Assembly (NCBI RefSeq): GCF_004336745.1
Contig: NZ_SJXD01000025.1
Span: forward strand, 603,713-667,712
DNA from: Roseococcus sp. SYP-B2431
Lineage (GTDB): Bacteria; Pseudomonadota; Alphaproteobacteria; Acetobacterales; Acetobacteraceae
Direction: 5' to 3'
DNA: 64,000 nucleotides
In this document: positions 17,746 through 26,357 of the stretch, in pieces
Numbering within the stretch: position 1 is the stretch's first letter
Layout: the number at the start of each line of letters is the position of its first letter
Notes under the pieces: model-generated
What the model saw: the letters and a program-made list of their open reading frames with translations, nothing else
What the model was told of the DNA's origin: nothing
Database searches by the model: none
Program-made: the position numbers and the translations under genes

Positions 17746-18708
17746 TCAGCCCGCCGTGATGCCGCGTTGCTCGATGAGCGTGCGAAGGCGCCCCTGATCC
17801 TCGCGGATCAGCGCGCTGTAGGCCTCCGGCGAGATGAGGTCCGGCACGAGGTCGGGGCTCAGCAGCGAGAGGAACGGTTGGGTCCTCATCACCTCGCCGA
17901 TGGCGCCGTGCAGCCGGTCCACGATGGGCCGCGGCGTGCCGGCGCGGACCACGAAGCCGTGGAACCAGGTGTAGACCATCGACTGGAAGCCCTGCTCCCG
18001 GAAGGTCGGGATATCGGGCAGGCCGGGCAGCCGCTCGGCGGTGGAGACGCCGATGATCCGGATGGCGCCGGCACGCTGCTGCTCCATGAAGTTCATCGGC
18101 CCGCCCACCGCCACCGGGATGGTGCCGGCCAGCACGTCGAGCACCGCGGGCGCCTCGCCGCGATAGACGACGTTCTCCAGCGTCAGGTTCGTCTCGGCGG
18201 AGAGCATCTCCATCAGGATGTGAGCGGGGCTGGCCCGGCCAATGGAGCCGTAGCTGAGCGAGCCGCGCTGCCGGACATAGGCCACGAGGTCGTTCATGTT
18301 CTCGATCCCGAGCCGCGAGCTGACGGCGATGGCCATGGCGCCGCGGTAGATGGTCGTGATGGGCTGCAGGTCGTCCAGCGTGTAGGGCAGGCGCGGCACC
18401 ATCACGGGCGCCAGGGTCAGCGACGCGGAGATCAGGTGGCCGAGCGTGTGGCCGTCCGGCGCCGAGCGCGCGATCTCGGCTGCGGCGATCACGCCATTGG
18501 CGCCGGGCTTGTTGTCGACGATGACGGGCTGGCCGAGGCTCGCCAGTTGGTCGGCGAAGACGCGGTCCACCAGGTCGGTGAAGGAGCCTGGCGGAGAGGC
18601 GCAGACGATCCGGATTGGCTTGTTGGGAAAGGCCTGGGCCAGGGCCGGGCTGGCGAGCGCGCCCAAGCCGACCGCCAAGGCGCCACGGCGCCCAAGGGCA
18701 TGTGCCAT
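17746..18708 (-). CDS. Bug/TctC-family periplasmic solute receptor, first gene of a four-gene operon
   Basis: A 320-aa Bug receptor with an export signal ending ASPALAQ. Motifs are FPNKPIRIVCASPPGSFTD, GQPVIVDNKPGANGVIAA and YTWFHGFVVRAG. It is the promoter-proximal gene of the four-receptor operon and is divergent from the TetR gene at 18907. The intergenic region carries a box also found downstream of TetR, so TetR control is likely. Ligand unknown; the family generally binds carboxylates. Confidence 0.9.
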   Translation of the reverse strand: MAHALGRRGALAVGLGALASPALAQAFPNKPIRIVCASPPGSFTDLVDRVFADQLASLGQPVIVDNKPGANGVIAAAEIARSAPDGHTLGHLISASLTLAPVMVPRLPYTLDDLQPITTIYRGAMAIAVSSRLGIENMNDLVAYVRQRGSLSYGSIGRASPAHILMEMLSAETNLTLENVVYRGEAPAVLDVLAGTIPVAVGGPMNFMEQQRAGAIRIIGVSTAERLPGLPDIPTFREQGFQSMVYTWFHGFVVRAGTPRPIVDRLHGAIGEVMRTQPFLSLLSPDLVPDLISPEAYSALIREDQGRLRTLIEQRGITAG

Positions 18709-18806
18709 CCTGTTCCGTCCCTCCTGGCCCTGTCCGCGAGGTTCGACCCTTGCGGCAGAAGCCGTTCTTGCCTGTCGAGCAGGTAGGGCGAGGCTTCCAT
18801 TATCTT

Positions 18807-18819
18807 ACTTACTCGTCAA
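18807..18819 (-). promoter_or_regulatory. Candidate TetR box, module A left
   Basis: The minus strand reads TTGACGAGTAAGT here, identical to 19580-19592 on the plus strand. The two copies bracket the TetR gene and face the two transcripts that leave it, the four-Bug operon and the amidohydrolase operon. A GATAAT hexamer just downstream on the minus strand may be a -10 element. That it is an operator is inference. Confidence 0.5.
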
Positions 18820-18906
18820 CAACAATATGCCGGAGCGGCATCGTGCTTGACGGCGGGCAGGCCGTGGCGCCATGGCGGGGCGGCGAAGGCGAAGGACTCC
18901 TGCAAG

Positions 18907-19509
18907 ATGTCGATGCGCGACGAGATCCTGCGCGTGGCCACGGAACTCTACACTCTCCGCGGCTACCGTGGTGTGAGCTTCAACGACATCGCCGAGGTGC
19001 TCGGGATCACCACCACGAGCATTCATTATCACTTCAAGAACAAGGTCGGCCTGGCCAAGCAGGCGCTGGACGAATATGCCGCGGGGGTGGAGCACGAGAT
19101 CCGCGCGATCTGGACGGATCAGAACACGACGCTGGCGCGCAAGATGCAGGCCTCGCTCGACTTCAACCGGCGCTCCTATTTCCGCTTCAACAGGCAAGGG
19201 GAGGAAGGGCGAGTCTGGAGCCTGCTGAGCCGCTTCGCCAACGAGCTGGACGCCTTCCCGCCGGAGTTCCGGGCGCGCATTGGCGCCTTCCGCGCGGAGG
19301 TCCAGGCCTGCGCGCGCCACGGCCTCGAGATCGCCACCGCGCGGGGGGAATACCGGGCCGAGGTACTCCGGACGGACATGTCCCGGATGCTGGCGCAGAG
19401 CTTTCTCTATGCCGGCTACATCGCGCGGGACGGCGGCAACTTCGAGGCCGTGGAGCGCAACTATCGCCTTGTGATGGATCTGCTCAAGCGTTCCTACGGC
19501 ACGGGCTAA
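18907..19509 (+). CDS. TetR/AcrR-family regulator, module A
   Basis: A 200-aa TetR-type repressor. The N-terminal helix-turn-helix reads GVSFNDIAEVLGITTTSIHYHF, and the C-terminal ~150 residues form the ligand domain. GAAGGA lies 10 nt upstream of the ATG at 18907. It is divergent from the Bug operon and precedes the amidohydrolase operon. Related TetR proteins at 24547-25176 and 35073-35756 sit in equivalent positions in the other modules and share motifs such as GYRGVS, IHYHF and FLYA, so the three are paralogues. Confidence 0.92.
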   Translation: MSMRDEILRVATELYTLRGYRGVSFNDIAEVLGITTTSIHYHFKNKVGLAKQALDEYAAGVEHEIRAIWTDQNTTLARKMQASLDFNRRSYFRFNRQGEEGRVWSLLSRFANELDAFPPEFRARIGAFRAEVQACARHGLEIATARGEYRAEVLRTDMSRMLAQSFLYAGYIARDGGNFEAVERNYRLVMDLLKRSYGTG

Positions 19510-19560
19510 GCGGCCGCCACGGCTCCGAATCGCCGGTCCCGCCGTCGCCCGCGAAGTCGT

Positions 19561-19592
19561 ATTGTCGACGACAATGTTATTGACGAGTAAGT
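19561..19592 (+). promoter_or_regulatory. Palindrome plus candidate TetR box upstream of amidohydrolase operon A
   Basis: Two elements abut. ATTGTCG-A-CGACAAT (19561-19575) is a perfect 7-bp inverted repeat. TTGACGAGTAAGT (19580-19592) matches the box on the other side of the TetR gene. Both lie 50-80 bp before the GTG of the first amidohydrolase, as expected for promoter and operator. The TTGACG could itself be a -35 hexamer. Confidence 0.5.
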
Positions 19593-19640
19593 CTACGCCT
19601 GCCTAGCTTCGCGCCCAACGACGAACCAAGGAGGATGCGC

Positions 19641-20711
19641 GTGGGCTTCGATGGTCTGATGCCGATCGACTGCGATATCCATCCAGCGGTGCCCGGCATG
19701 CAGGCGCTGTTGCCCTATATCGACGACCACTGGCGCGAGACGATCATCTCCCGCGGCATCGACGGGCTCGATCTCAACCTCTACCCGCCAGGCGCTGAGA
19801 TCAGCTGCCGGCCGGACTGGCGGCCGGAATCCGGCAAGCCCGGCACGAGCTTCGAGCAGCTTCGCACGCAGGCGCTGGACGGCTTCGGCGCGCGCATCGC
19901 CATCTGCAACTGCCTCTATGGCGGCCCTGCCATGTACAGCGAGGATCTGGGCGCGGCGATCTGCCGCGCGACCAACCTCTGGATGGCCCGAGAGTGGCTG
20001 GACCGCGACCCCAGGCTGCGTGCCTCCATCGTCGTACCGGTGCAGAGCCCCGAGCTCGCCGTCGAGGAGATCGAGCGCTGCGCACCGGACCGGCGCTTCG
20101 TGCAGGTGCTGATGTTCGCGGCGGGCGAGCAGCCGCTCGGCCGCCGGCCGCATTGGCCGATCTACGAGGCTGCCCAGCGCCACGGCCTGCCGATCGGCAT
20201 TCACGCCGGCAGCTCGCACCGTCACCCTAATTCCGGTATCGGCTGGACGCAGTACCTGCTGCAGGACCACGCGGCCTTTGCGCAGACCTTTCAGGCGCAG
20301 CTGCTGAGCCTGTTGGCCGAGGGCGTCTTTAGCCGTTTTCCCACTCTGAAGTTCGTCCTCATGGAATCCGGCTTCACCTGGCTGCCGCCTTTCATGTGGC
20401 GCGCGGTCAAGATGTGGCGTGGGCTGCGGCGTGAGATCCCCTGGGTCGACCGCTCGCCAGCCGACATCATTCGCGAGCGGGTGCGCATCACCATCCAGCC
20501 CGCGGACGCGCCGCCCGACCCGGCGCAAATGCGGCGCACGCTGGAGATGATCGGCGCGGACGAGATGTTTCTCTTCTCCTCCGACTATCCTCACTGGCGC
20601 TTCGAGGGCGAGGCAGCCTTGCCTGGCGGCTTCTCGCCGGAACTTGTGAGAAAGATCCTCGTAGACAATCCGCTTGCGACCTATCCCCGCCTGAAGGAGG
20701 TACTGTCATGA
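19641..20711 (+). CDS. Amidohydrolase-superfamily protein, type 1 subunit, module A
   Basis: A 356-aa TIM-barrel protein of the amidohydrolase_2 group. Candidate metal ligands are D12 and H14 in IDCDIHP, H188 in GIHAGS and D315 in SSDYPHW. I start it at the GTG at 19641, 6 nt after GGAGG; the ATG at 19635 is too close to that site. It overlaps the type 2 gene by 4 bp (ATGA). It is clearly collinear with the protein at 35824. In AibH1H2-type enzymes such a pair forms a heteromeric Mn/Fe monooxygenase. A plain hydrolase or decarboxylase role remains possible. Confidence 0.85.
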   Translation: MGFDGLMPIDCDIHPAVPGMQALLPYIDDHWRETIISRGIDGLDLNLYPPGAEISCRPDWRPESGKPGTSFEQLRTQALDGFGARIAICNCLYGGPAMYSEDLGAAICRATNLWMAREWLDRDPRLRASIVVPVQSPELAVEEIERCAPDRRFVQVLMFAAGEQPLGRRPHWPIYEAAQRHGLPIGIHAGSSHRHPNSGIGWTQYLLQDHAAFAQTFQAQLLSLLAEGVFSRFPTLKFVLMESGFTWLPPFMWRAVKMWRGLRREIPWVDRSPADIIRERVRITIQPADAPPDPAQMRRTLEMIGADEMFLFSSDYPHWRFEGEAALPGGFSPELVRKILVDNPLATYPRLKEVLS

Positions 20712-21814
20712 ACGACGGACCCGTGATGCAAGCCGAACGGCCTGCGGCGCAGAAGATCGGGATGATCGACTGCGACATCCATCCGATGATGCGGTCGCCC
20801 GCGGACGTGCTGCCCTACCTCTCGACGCGCTGGCGCGAGCATTACCAGACCATCGGGCCGCGCTATCGCCAGCCCTTCCTGGGATCGAGCGCCTATCCGA
20901 AGGCGACCCCGCAGCTCTCGCGTCGCGATTCCTGGCCGCCGGCCGGCGGCCCGCCCGGCTCCGACCTGGACTTCATGCGGGAGCAGCACCTGGATCCGCT
21001 AGGGATCGAGCTGGGCATGCTGCAGCCGCTCTTCCCGCGCGGGATGGACGAGCGGAACCTCGACTTCGCCGCGGCCATGTGCCGGGCGGTGAACGACTGG
21101 CAGGTGGAGGCCTGGACCTCGAAGGAGCCGCGCCTGAAGGCCAACATCACCGTGGCCTGCGACAACCCGATCGCCGCCGTCGAAGAGATCGAGCGCTGCG
21201 CGAAGAGCGGGCACCATGTGCAGGTCTCCTTCGCGACGCGTGCGATCGAGCCGCTGGGCAGCCGGAAATACTGGCCGATCTACGAGGCCGCGGAGCGCCA
21301 CAACCTGCCGCTCGGCCTGCACAGCGTGGGCAATAACGGGAATGCGGTGCAGCCGGGCGGCGCGCCCTCTTATTATTTCGAGGAGCATCAATGCGTCTCG
21401 CTCAGCCTGCACGCGATGGTCGCGAGCATGGTGATCGAAGGCGTCTTCGAGGCGTTTCCGCAGCTCAAGCTGATCGTCATCGAGGGCGGTTTCGCCTGGG
21501 CTGCTTCACTTGGATGGCGGCTGGATGCGCATTGGCAGCGGTTCCGTGCCGAGGTGCCGCATCTCAAGCGCCCGCCGTCGGAATACCTGCGCCGCAACGT
21601 CTGGTACACGACGCAGCCCATGGATGAGGCGGAGAAACCGGCCTACCTGCGCGACATGATCGATTGGGTGGGCTGGGACCGTGTCCTCTTCGCGACGGAC
21701 TACCCGCACTGGGATTCCGACGATCCTCGATTCTCGCTGAAGTTGCGGATGAGCGAGGACGAGCGCGCGCAGATCCTGGGCGGCAATGCCCGGGCGCTCT
21801 TTGGAATCGCGTAA
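20708..21814 (+). CDS. Amidohydrolase-superfamily protein, type 2 subunit, module A
   Basis: A 368-aa amidohydrolase_2 protein, distant from its partner. Candidate ligands are D23 and H25 in IDCDIHP, H205 in GLHSVGNNG and D331 in ATDYPHWDSDD; IEGGFAW lies on the strand before. Start and stop overlap ATGA-style with the upstream gene, and the Rieske gene follows by 1 bp. Its closest relative in the window is the gene at 36891, in which the same residues fall at the same numbers. Coupled translation suggests equal amounts and a complex with the type 1 subunit. Confidence 0.85.
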   Translation: MNDGPVMQAERPAAQKIGMIDCDIHPMMRSPADVLPYLSTRWREHYQTIGPRYRQPFLGSSAYPKATPQLSRRDSWPPAGGPPGSDLDFMREQHLDPLGIELGMLQPLFPRGMDERNLDFAAAMCRAVNDWQVEAWTSKEPRLKANITVACDNPIAAVEEIERCAKSGHHVQVSFATRAIEPLGSRKYWPIYEAAERHNLPLGLHSVGNNGNAVQPGGAPSYYFEEHQCVSLSLHAMVASMVIEGVFEAFPQLKLIVIEGGFAWAASLGWRLDAHWQRFRAEVPHLKRPPSEYLRRNVWYTTQPMDEAEKPAYLRDMIDWVGWDRVLFATDYPHWDSDDPRFSLKLRMSEDERAQILGGNARALFGIA

Positions 21815-21815
21815 C

Positions 21816-22229
21816 ATGGCGCGTCATGTCGTGGCCACGACGGGCGAGATCGCGCCCGGCAGCAGCAAGCTCGTCACGGTGCGCGGGCGTTCCGTCGCGC
21901 TCTTCAATCGCGACGGCGAATATTTCGCGATCAGCAACACCTGCCCGCATGCCGGCGGAAGCCTGTGCCATGGCGCGCTCGTCTCGCTGGTGCAGTCCTC
22001 GCGACCGGGCCAGTACGAGCTCTCGCGCCGCGGCGAGATGCTGCAATGTCCGTGGCATGGCTGGGAGTTCGACATCCGCACCGGCCAGTCCTGGTGCGAC
22101 CCCGAGAGCTTCCGCGCCCGCGCCTATCAGGTGACCGTCGAGCCCGGCGAGACTCTGGCGAAAGGCCCCTATGTGGCCGAGACCTTTCCCGTCGCGGTTG
22201 AGGGCGAATATGTCGTCGTCGAGTTCTGA
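21816..22229 (+). CDS. Rieske [2Fe-2S] protein, module A
   Basis: A 137-aa Rieske-fold protein. Cluster ligands are C43-P-H45 and C78-P-W-H81, giving C-x-H-x32-C-x2-H. The spacing is about twice the usual 15-17 because of an insert with its own CHG. The tail WEFDIRTGQSWCDP is typical of a known Rieske subgroup. There is no signal peptide. It is 1 bp after the type 2 amidohydrolase gene and overlaps the following Bug gene by 20 bp. It is collinear with the protein at 38000. A role as electron donor or structural partner of the amidohydrolase pair is inferred from context. Confidence 0.88.
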   Translation: MARHVVATTGEIAPGSSKLVTVRGRSVALFNRDGEYFAISNTCPHAGGSLCHGALVSLVQSSRPGQYELSRRGEMLQCPWHGWEFDIRTGQSWCDPESFRARAYQVTVEPGETLAKGPYVAETFPVAVEGEYVVVEF

Positions 22230-23205
22230 GATTGGCCGGCGGCCCTTGCTGGCCGCGCCCTTCCTGGTGCTGGCGACCTCGGCCCGCGCCGCCGACTGGC
22301 CGCAGCGGGCCATCCGGCTGATCTGCCCGTATCCGCCCGGCGGCATCACCGACATCGCCTCGCGCCTGATCGCGGCCGAGTTGCAGGCGGCGCTGGGCCA
22401 GCCGGTCGTCGTGGAGAACCGGGCCGGCGCCTCCGGCAGCATCGGCGTCACGGCGGCGGGCCAGGCTTCGCCGGACGGCTACACCATCGTGATGGGCACC
22501 AACGCCACCTTCGGCACCAATCCCAGCACCTTCGCCTCCTTGACCTATGACCCGATTCGTGGCTTCGAGCCGATCGTCGCGGTGGCGCGCGGGCCGCTCA
22601 TCGTGCTCGTCGCGAACCGGCTGCCCGTCAGGTCGATGCAGGAGCTGGTGGATTACGCGAAGGCACGGCCGGGGGAGGTGACCTACGGCTCGCCGGGAAT
22701 CGGTGCCCCGGTCCATCTGACGACGGCGCTGCTCGGCAGCCTCACGAGGACGGAGCTGGTGCATGTCCCCTACCGCGGCAGCGCGCCGGCGCTGAGCGAC
22801 CTCGCGGCGGGCCACCTCGCCATGATGATCGACAACTTTCCCTCTGGCATCGCGCTGGCGCGCTCCGGCGGGGCACGGGCGCTGGCGATCACCAGCCGCG
22901 AGCGCAGCGTCCTCGCGCCGGAGATTCCCACGGTCGCCGAGGCGCTGGGCATTGAGTTCGAAGCCGGCTCGTGGGTGGCGCTGATGGCCCCGGCGGGCAC
23001 CAGCCCCGCCATCGTCGTGCGGCTGAACGCCGAGGGCCGTAAAGCGCTGGAGAGCGAGGCGCTGCGCGAACGCTTCGCCGCCTCCTGGCTGGAGCCGATG
23101 GGCGGGTCGAGCACCGATCTCGCCGAGCTGATCCGGCGCGAGATCGCCCAATGGCGCGGGGTCGCGCAGCGCGCCGGCATCACGCCCCAGAATGCCACGA
23201 ACTGA
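22210..23205 (+). CDS. Bug/TctC-family periplasmic solute receptor
   Basis: A 331-aa Bug receptor with signal GRRPLLAAPFLVLATSARAA. Mature motifs are WPQRAIRLICPYPPGGITD, GQPVVVENRAGASGSIG and HVPYRGSAPALSDLAAG. It belongs to the common PPGG-type subgroup, different from the YTWFHGF receptors upstream of TetR. Its start lies inside the end of the Rieske gene, so it is part of the module A operon and probably captures that pathway's substrate. Confidence 0.9.
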   Translation: MSSSSSEIGRRPLLAAPFLVLATSARAADWPQRAIRLICPYPPGGITDIASRLIAAELQAALGQPVVVENRAGASGSIGVTAAGQASPDGYTIVMGTNATFGTNPSTFASLTYDPIRGFEPIVAVARGPLIVLVANRLPVRSMQELVDYAKARPGEVTYGSPGIGAPVHLTTALLGSLTRTELVHVPYRGSAPALSDLAAGHLAMMIDNFPSGIALARSGGARALAITSRERSVLAPEIPTVAEALGIEFEAGSWVALMAPAGTSPAIVVRLNAEGRKALESEALRERFAASWLEPMGGSSTDLAELIRREIAQWRGVAQRAGITPQNATN

Positions 23206-23222
23206 ACGGGAGGAATTGACTC

Positions 23223-24122
23223 ATGGCTGTCACCTTCAAGCCCCTCAAGGGCGACGACTTTGCTGCCGAGGCCGGCGGCGTGGACATCTCGCATCCCCTG
23301 GACGCCACGGATATCGCGGTGATCGAGAAGGGCATGGACAAGTACGCGGTCCTGGTCTTCCGCAACGCGAAGCCGCTGGAGCGCGAGGCGCATATGCGCT
23401 TCACGCAGTATTTCGGCGAGTTGGAGGAGGCTTATCAGGTGCCGCAGGCCGGCGGCGCCGGCACGCGCCGTCTGGCGGAGGGGCTGGGCGATATCTCCAA
23501 CCTGACGCAGGACGGCAAGCTGATGGCGCGGGACGACCGCCGCCGGCTCTACAATCTCGGCAATCTGCTCTGGCACAGCGACAGCAGCTTCAAGGCGGTT
23601 CCGGCGAAGTATTCGATGCTCGCTGCCCATGTCGTGCCGCCGGAAGGCGCCGGCGGCGCCACGCAGATCGCGGATATGCGCGCCGCCTGGGACACGCTGG
23701 ATCCGGCGACGCAGAAGCTGGTCCGCGACATGGTGACCGAGCATAGCCTGCTCCACTCGCGGGCCGTCCTGGGCTTCGGCGACTTCACGCCGGAGGAGCG
23801 CGAGCGATACCGGCCGGTGCAGCAAAGGCTGGTGCGGCGCCATCCCGGCAGCCATCGGCTCTCGCTCTTCCTTTCGGCCCATATCGGTCAGATTCTGGGC
23901 TGGCCGCAGCCCGAGGCGCTGGCGCTGATCCGCGAGCTGACCGAGCATGCGACGCAGCGCGAGCGCGTCTATGCCCATGAATGGCGCGTGGGCGACCTGC
24001 TCGTCTGGGACAACCGCACCACCATGCACCGGGCGACACGCTTCGACGACCAGACCTATCCGCGCGACATGCGCCGAACCACGCTGACCGACGTGGCCTC
24101 CACCCTGGAACAGGCTGCCTGA
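23223..24122 (+). CDS. TauD/TfdA-family Fe(II)/2-oxoglutarate dioxygenase
   Basis: A 299-aa dioxygenase. The iron facial triad is H118-x-D120 in LLWHSDSSF and H269 in TMHRATRF; R285 in DMRRTTL fits the 2-oxoglutarate salt bridge. GGGAGGA precedes the ATG. Family members such as TfdA and TauD oxidise substrates next to ether or sulfonate groups, releasing the product and succinate. It closes the module A operon, 17 bp after Bug. Module B carries a ferredoxin and reductase here instead, so it may perform a separate oxidative step. Substrate unknown. Confidence 0.9.
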   Translation: MAVTFKPLKGDDFAAEAGGVDISHPLDATDIAVIEKGMDKYAVLVFRNAKPLEREAHMRFTQYFGELEEAYQVPQAGGAGTRRLAEGLGDISNLTQDGKLMARDDRRRLYNLGNLLWHSDSSFKAVPAKYSMLAAHVVPPEGAGGATQIADMRAAWDTLDPATQKLVRDMVTEHSLLHSRAVLGFGDFTPEERERYRPVQQRLVRRHPGSHRLSLFLSAHIGQILGWPQPEALALIRELTEHATQRERVYAHEWRVGDLLVWDNRTTMHRATRFDDQTYPRDMRRTTLTDVASTLEQAA

Positions 24123-24195
24123 TCGGGAAACCAAGCGCGGGTGGGTGCGACGGGACACCGGATCGGCTGCCATTCGCTACGAAAGGAACGGCCAG

Positions 24196-24480
24196 GTTCC
24201 CTGCTGCAGCTGATCGCCGAGAAGCGGGTTCAATCCTGGCCGGAGCGTTTCGGCGCGGCCCTGGCGCCAAGGATGCCGCAGCCGTCACAGCGCTTTTCCG
24301 GACGGACGGGCGCTGGCGCGATGTGCTGTGCTTCACTTGGTCCATCGTCACGCTGGAAGGGCGAGACGCGATCGCGGCCATGCTCGCATTCCAGCTTGGC
24401 CGTCGCAGCGCCGCGGGGCTTTGCGATAGAGGCTGGCAGCATGCGCGAGGCCGACGGTGTCGCCGGATGCTGTGTGTTCA
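24196..24480 (+). pseudogene. Remnant of a flavin monooxygenase N-terminal (NTF2-like) region
   Basis: In one frame (~24272-24390) the sequence reads as DAAAVTALFRTDGRWRDV, then FTWSIVTLEGRDAIAAM. This matches the NTF2-like N-terminus found on some NAD(P)/FAD-dependent monooxygenases. The following stretch continues only in another frame. No FAD domain follows, since the TetR gene begins within about 70 bp. I take it as a decayed fragment. It fills most of the 420-bp gap between TauD and TetR. Confidence 0.45.
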
Positions 24481-24546
24481 ACGCAGAGTGGGATAGTGAC
24501 GGAGGTTCGTGGCGCGAAAACGCTGCATGCGTGGGCGGATCCGCCC

Positions 24547-25176
24547 CTACCGTTTGGCGCGCCTTGAAGGCCGACTTTGGACTCCATATGCAGCACGCAT
24601 CATGTTGTGTACGGCGGCGTAGTTTCGGATCGCCCCGGCAAATCCGCCCGTGTCACGCGCGATATGCGGCGCGTAGAGGAAGGCGCTGCTCAGGATCCGC
24701 GCCATCTCCGCTCGGGGCGCGTCGTCTCGGAACTCCCCCGCGTCCATGGCGATGTCTACACCCCGACTAACGAAGGCGTGTGCATCGCTTCGGAATGCGG
24801 TGATCCGCTTGCGGATGTCGTCATCCAGCGCATCCGCATCGCTGGCGAAGCGAGACATCAGGCTCCAAGCGCGGCCAGGGGGACCATCGCCGTTAAATCG
24901 GTTGTAGCTGTCCTGAGTGAAGGAGATCGTGGCTTTGATCTTGCTCTCGAGATTACTGCCCTCGTCGCACCAGATGCACCGCATTCGCTCGGTCACCTGG
25001 TCGGCATATGCCTCGAGCGCCGCGGATGCCAGGCCGAGCTTGGTGCCGAAGTGGTAGTGGATGTTCGCCGTTGTCATGCCAAGCGAACGCGCGATGTCAG
25101 CGTAGCTCACGCCATTGAACCCGTGTCGAGTGAAGAGGTCGGTGGCGATTGCCAGGATGTCGTCTCGAGCGGCCAT
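24547..25176 (-). CDS. TetR/AcrR-family regulator, module C
   Basis: A 209-aa TetR-type regulator. The DNA-binding helices read GVSYADIARSLGMTTANIHYHF. AGGG lies upstream of the ATG at 25176; an ATG at 25194 is possible. It is divergent from a Bug receptor gene and probably controls it and the D-aminoacylase-type gene. Paralogous to the TetR genes of modules A and B, but its orientation relative to Bug is flipped and no amidohydrolase pair follows it. Confidence 0.92.
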   Translation of the reverse strand: MAARDDILAIATDLFTRHGFNGVSYADIARSLGMTTANIHYHFGTKLGLASAALEAYADQVTERMRCIWCDEGSNLESKIKATISFTQDSYNRFNGDGPPGRAWSLMSRFASDADALDDDIRKRITAFRSDAHAFVSRGVDIAMDAGEFRDDAPRAEMARILSSAFLYAPHIARDTGGFAGAIRNYAAVHNMMRAAYGVQSRPSRRAKR

Positions 25177-25237
25177 GATCGCCCTAATTGACATCGCGGG
25201 CGCAACTTTCCAAGGGACGGACTGCGCGGCACCCTGA

Positions 25238-25250
25238 TTGACTAGTTAAT
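25238..25250 (+). promoter_or_regulatory. Candidate TetR box, module C
   Basis: TTGACTAGTTAAT lies in the 156-bp gap between the divergent TetR and Bug genes. It matches TTGACnnGTAAGT at 9 of 11 fixed positions. The surrounding DNA is AT-rich for this genome, as in a promoter. Operator function is inference. Confidence 0.4.
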
Positions 25251-25332
25251 AGATTTGATGGTTTTATCTGCGTGCGCACCGGCATCGGTGAGAACGGCAT
25301 AAGCCGCGGTGGAACGAACGTCAGGAGTGGAA

Positions 25333-26325
25333 ATGTCCATATCGCAGATTGCGCGCCGTCGAGTGCTGGCGGCGCCTGCCGCGCTGGCTTTGGCAGCCGA
25401 GTCGAGCAGCTCGGCATTCGCTCAGACCCCCGGATTTCCGTCTCGACCGATCCGCATCGTCGCGCCTGGATCCGGGGGGTCTTGGTCAGACCTCATTTGC
25501 CGAGTCGTCGGTGAGCACATGCAGGTGTCGCTGGGGAACCCGGTCATTGTTGACAACCGTCCAGGCGCCCAGGGCGTCATCGCGGCAGGTGAGGTGGCCA
25601 GAGGGGCGAAGGACGGCCATGTCATTGGCTACGCCATCACCTCAGCGCAGGTGCTCGCGCCACTGATGATCCCGCGGCTGCCCTATCGCAACGAAGATTT
25701 CCAATCGATCACCACCATCTTCCGAGGCGCGATGGCCCTGGCGGTGCCGGCTACGCTGCCCGTGCGCAACGTTGCGGAATTCGTCGCCCATGTGCGCAGC
25801 CAGGGAGGCCTGAGCTATGGCTCTAACGGTGTTGCTACCTCGTCACACCTGCTGATGGAGATGTTCCAGGCGACGGCTAACATTGCATTGCAGAACGTGG
25901 TGTATCGCGATGAATCAGCTGCGACGATGGATCTGCTGGCAGGGAATGTGCCGTCGGTGGTCACCGGCCTCACGCCGCTCCACCAGTTCCACAAGGAAGG
26001 CAAGATCCGCATCATCGGCATTTCCTCCGAAGAGCGGCTGGAGGGTGCGCCAGATATCGCGACCTTCCGCGAGCAGGGCTTCCCAGACCTCGTTTACACT
26101 TGGTTCCACGGCTTCGTGTCTCCGTCTGGTGTGCCACGTCCCGTCATCGATCGGCTTCGCGGGGTCATCCTCGAAGCCATGGAAACCCAGCGCTTCCGCG
26201 ACCGCATGACGCCGGACTTGATCGTGCGCTCGAGTACCCCTGAGGAGTTCACCGCGGAGGTGCTCCGCGATCAGGAACGCCTCGGGGCAATCATTCGTGA
26301 ACGCAACATCCGTCCCGCCGGTTGA
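25333..26325 (+). CDS. Bug/TctC-family periplasmic solute receptor, module C
   Basis: A 330-aa Bug receptor with twin-Arg-like signal ARRRVLAAPAALALAAES ending AFAQ. Motifs are SRPIRIVAPGSGGSWSD, GNPVIVDNRPGAQGVIAA and YTWFHGFVSPSG, placing it in the subgroup of the receptors next to the other TetR genes. AGGAG lies upstream of the ATG at 25333. It is 32 bp before the D-aminoacylase-type gene, so the two are probably one operon for uptake and processing of one substrate. Confidence 0.9.
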   Translation: MSISQIARRRVLAAPAALALAAESSSSAFAQTPGFPSRPIRIVAPGSGGSWSDLICRVVGEHMQVSLGNPVIVDNRPGAQGVIAAGEVARGAKDGHVIGYAITSAQVLAPLMIPRLPYRNEDFQSITTIFRGAMALAVPATLPVRNVAEFVAHVRSQGGLSYGSNGVATSSHLLMEMFQATANIALQNVVYRDESAATMDLLAGNVPSVVTGLTPLHQFHKEGKIRIIGISSEERLEGAPDIATFREQGFPDLVYTWFHGFVSPSGVPRPVIDRLRGVILEAMETQRFRDRMTPDLIVRSSTPEEFTAEVLRDQERLGAIIRERNIRPAG

Positions 26326-26357
26326 ACTCGGAACAACGCGGTCACAGGAGAAGATCC

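Noticed and set aside
19641..21814. Reading the amidohydrolase pair as ACMSD-type decarboxylases only
   Set aside because: The fold allows it, but the coupled Rieske genes, and in module B the ferredoxin and reductase, fit a redox role better; kept only as an alternative.
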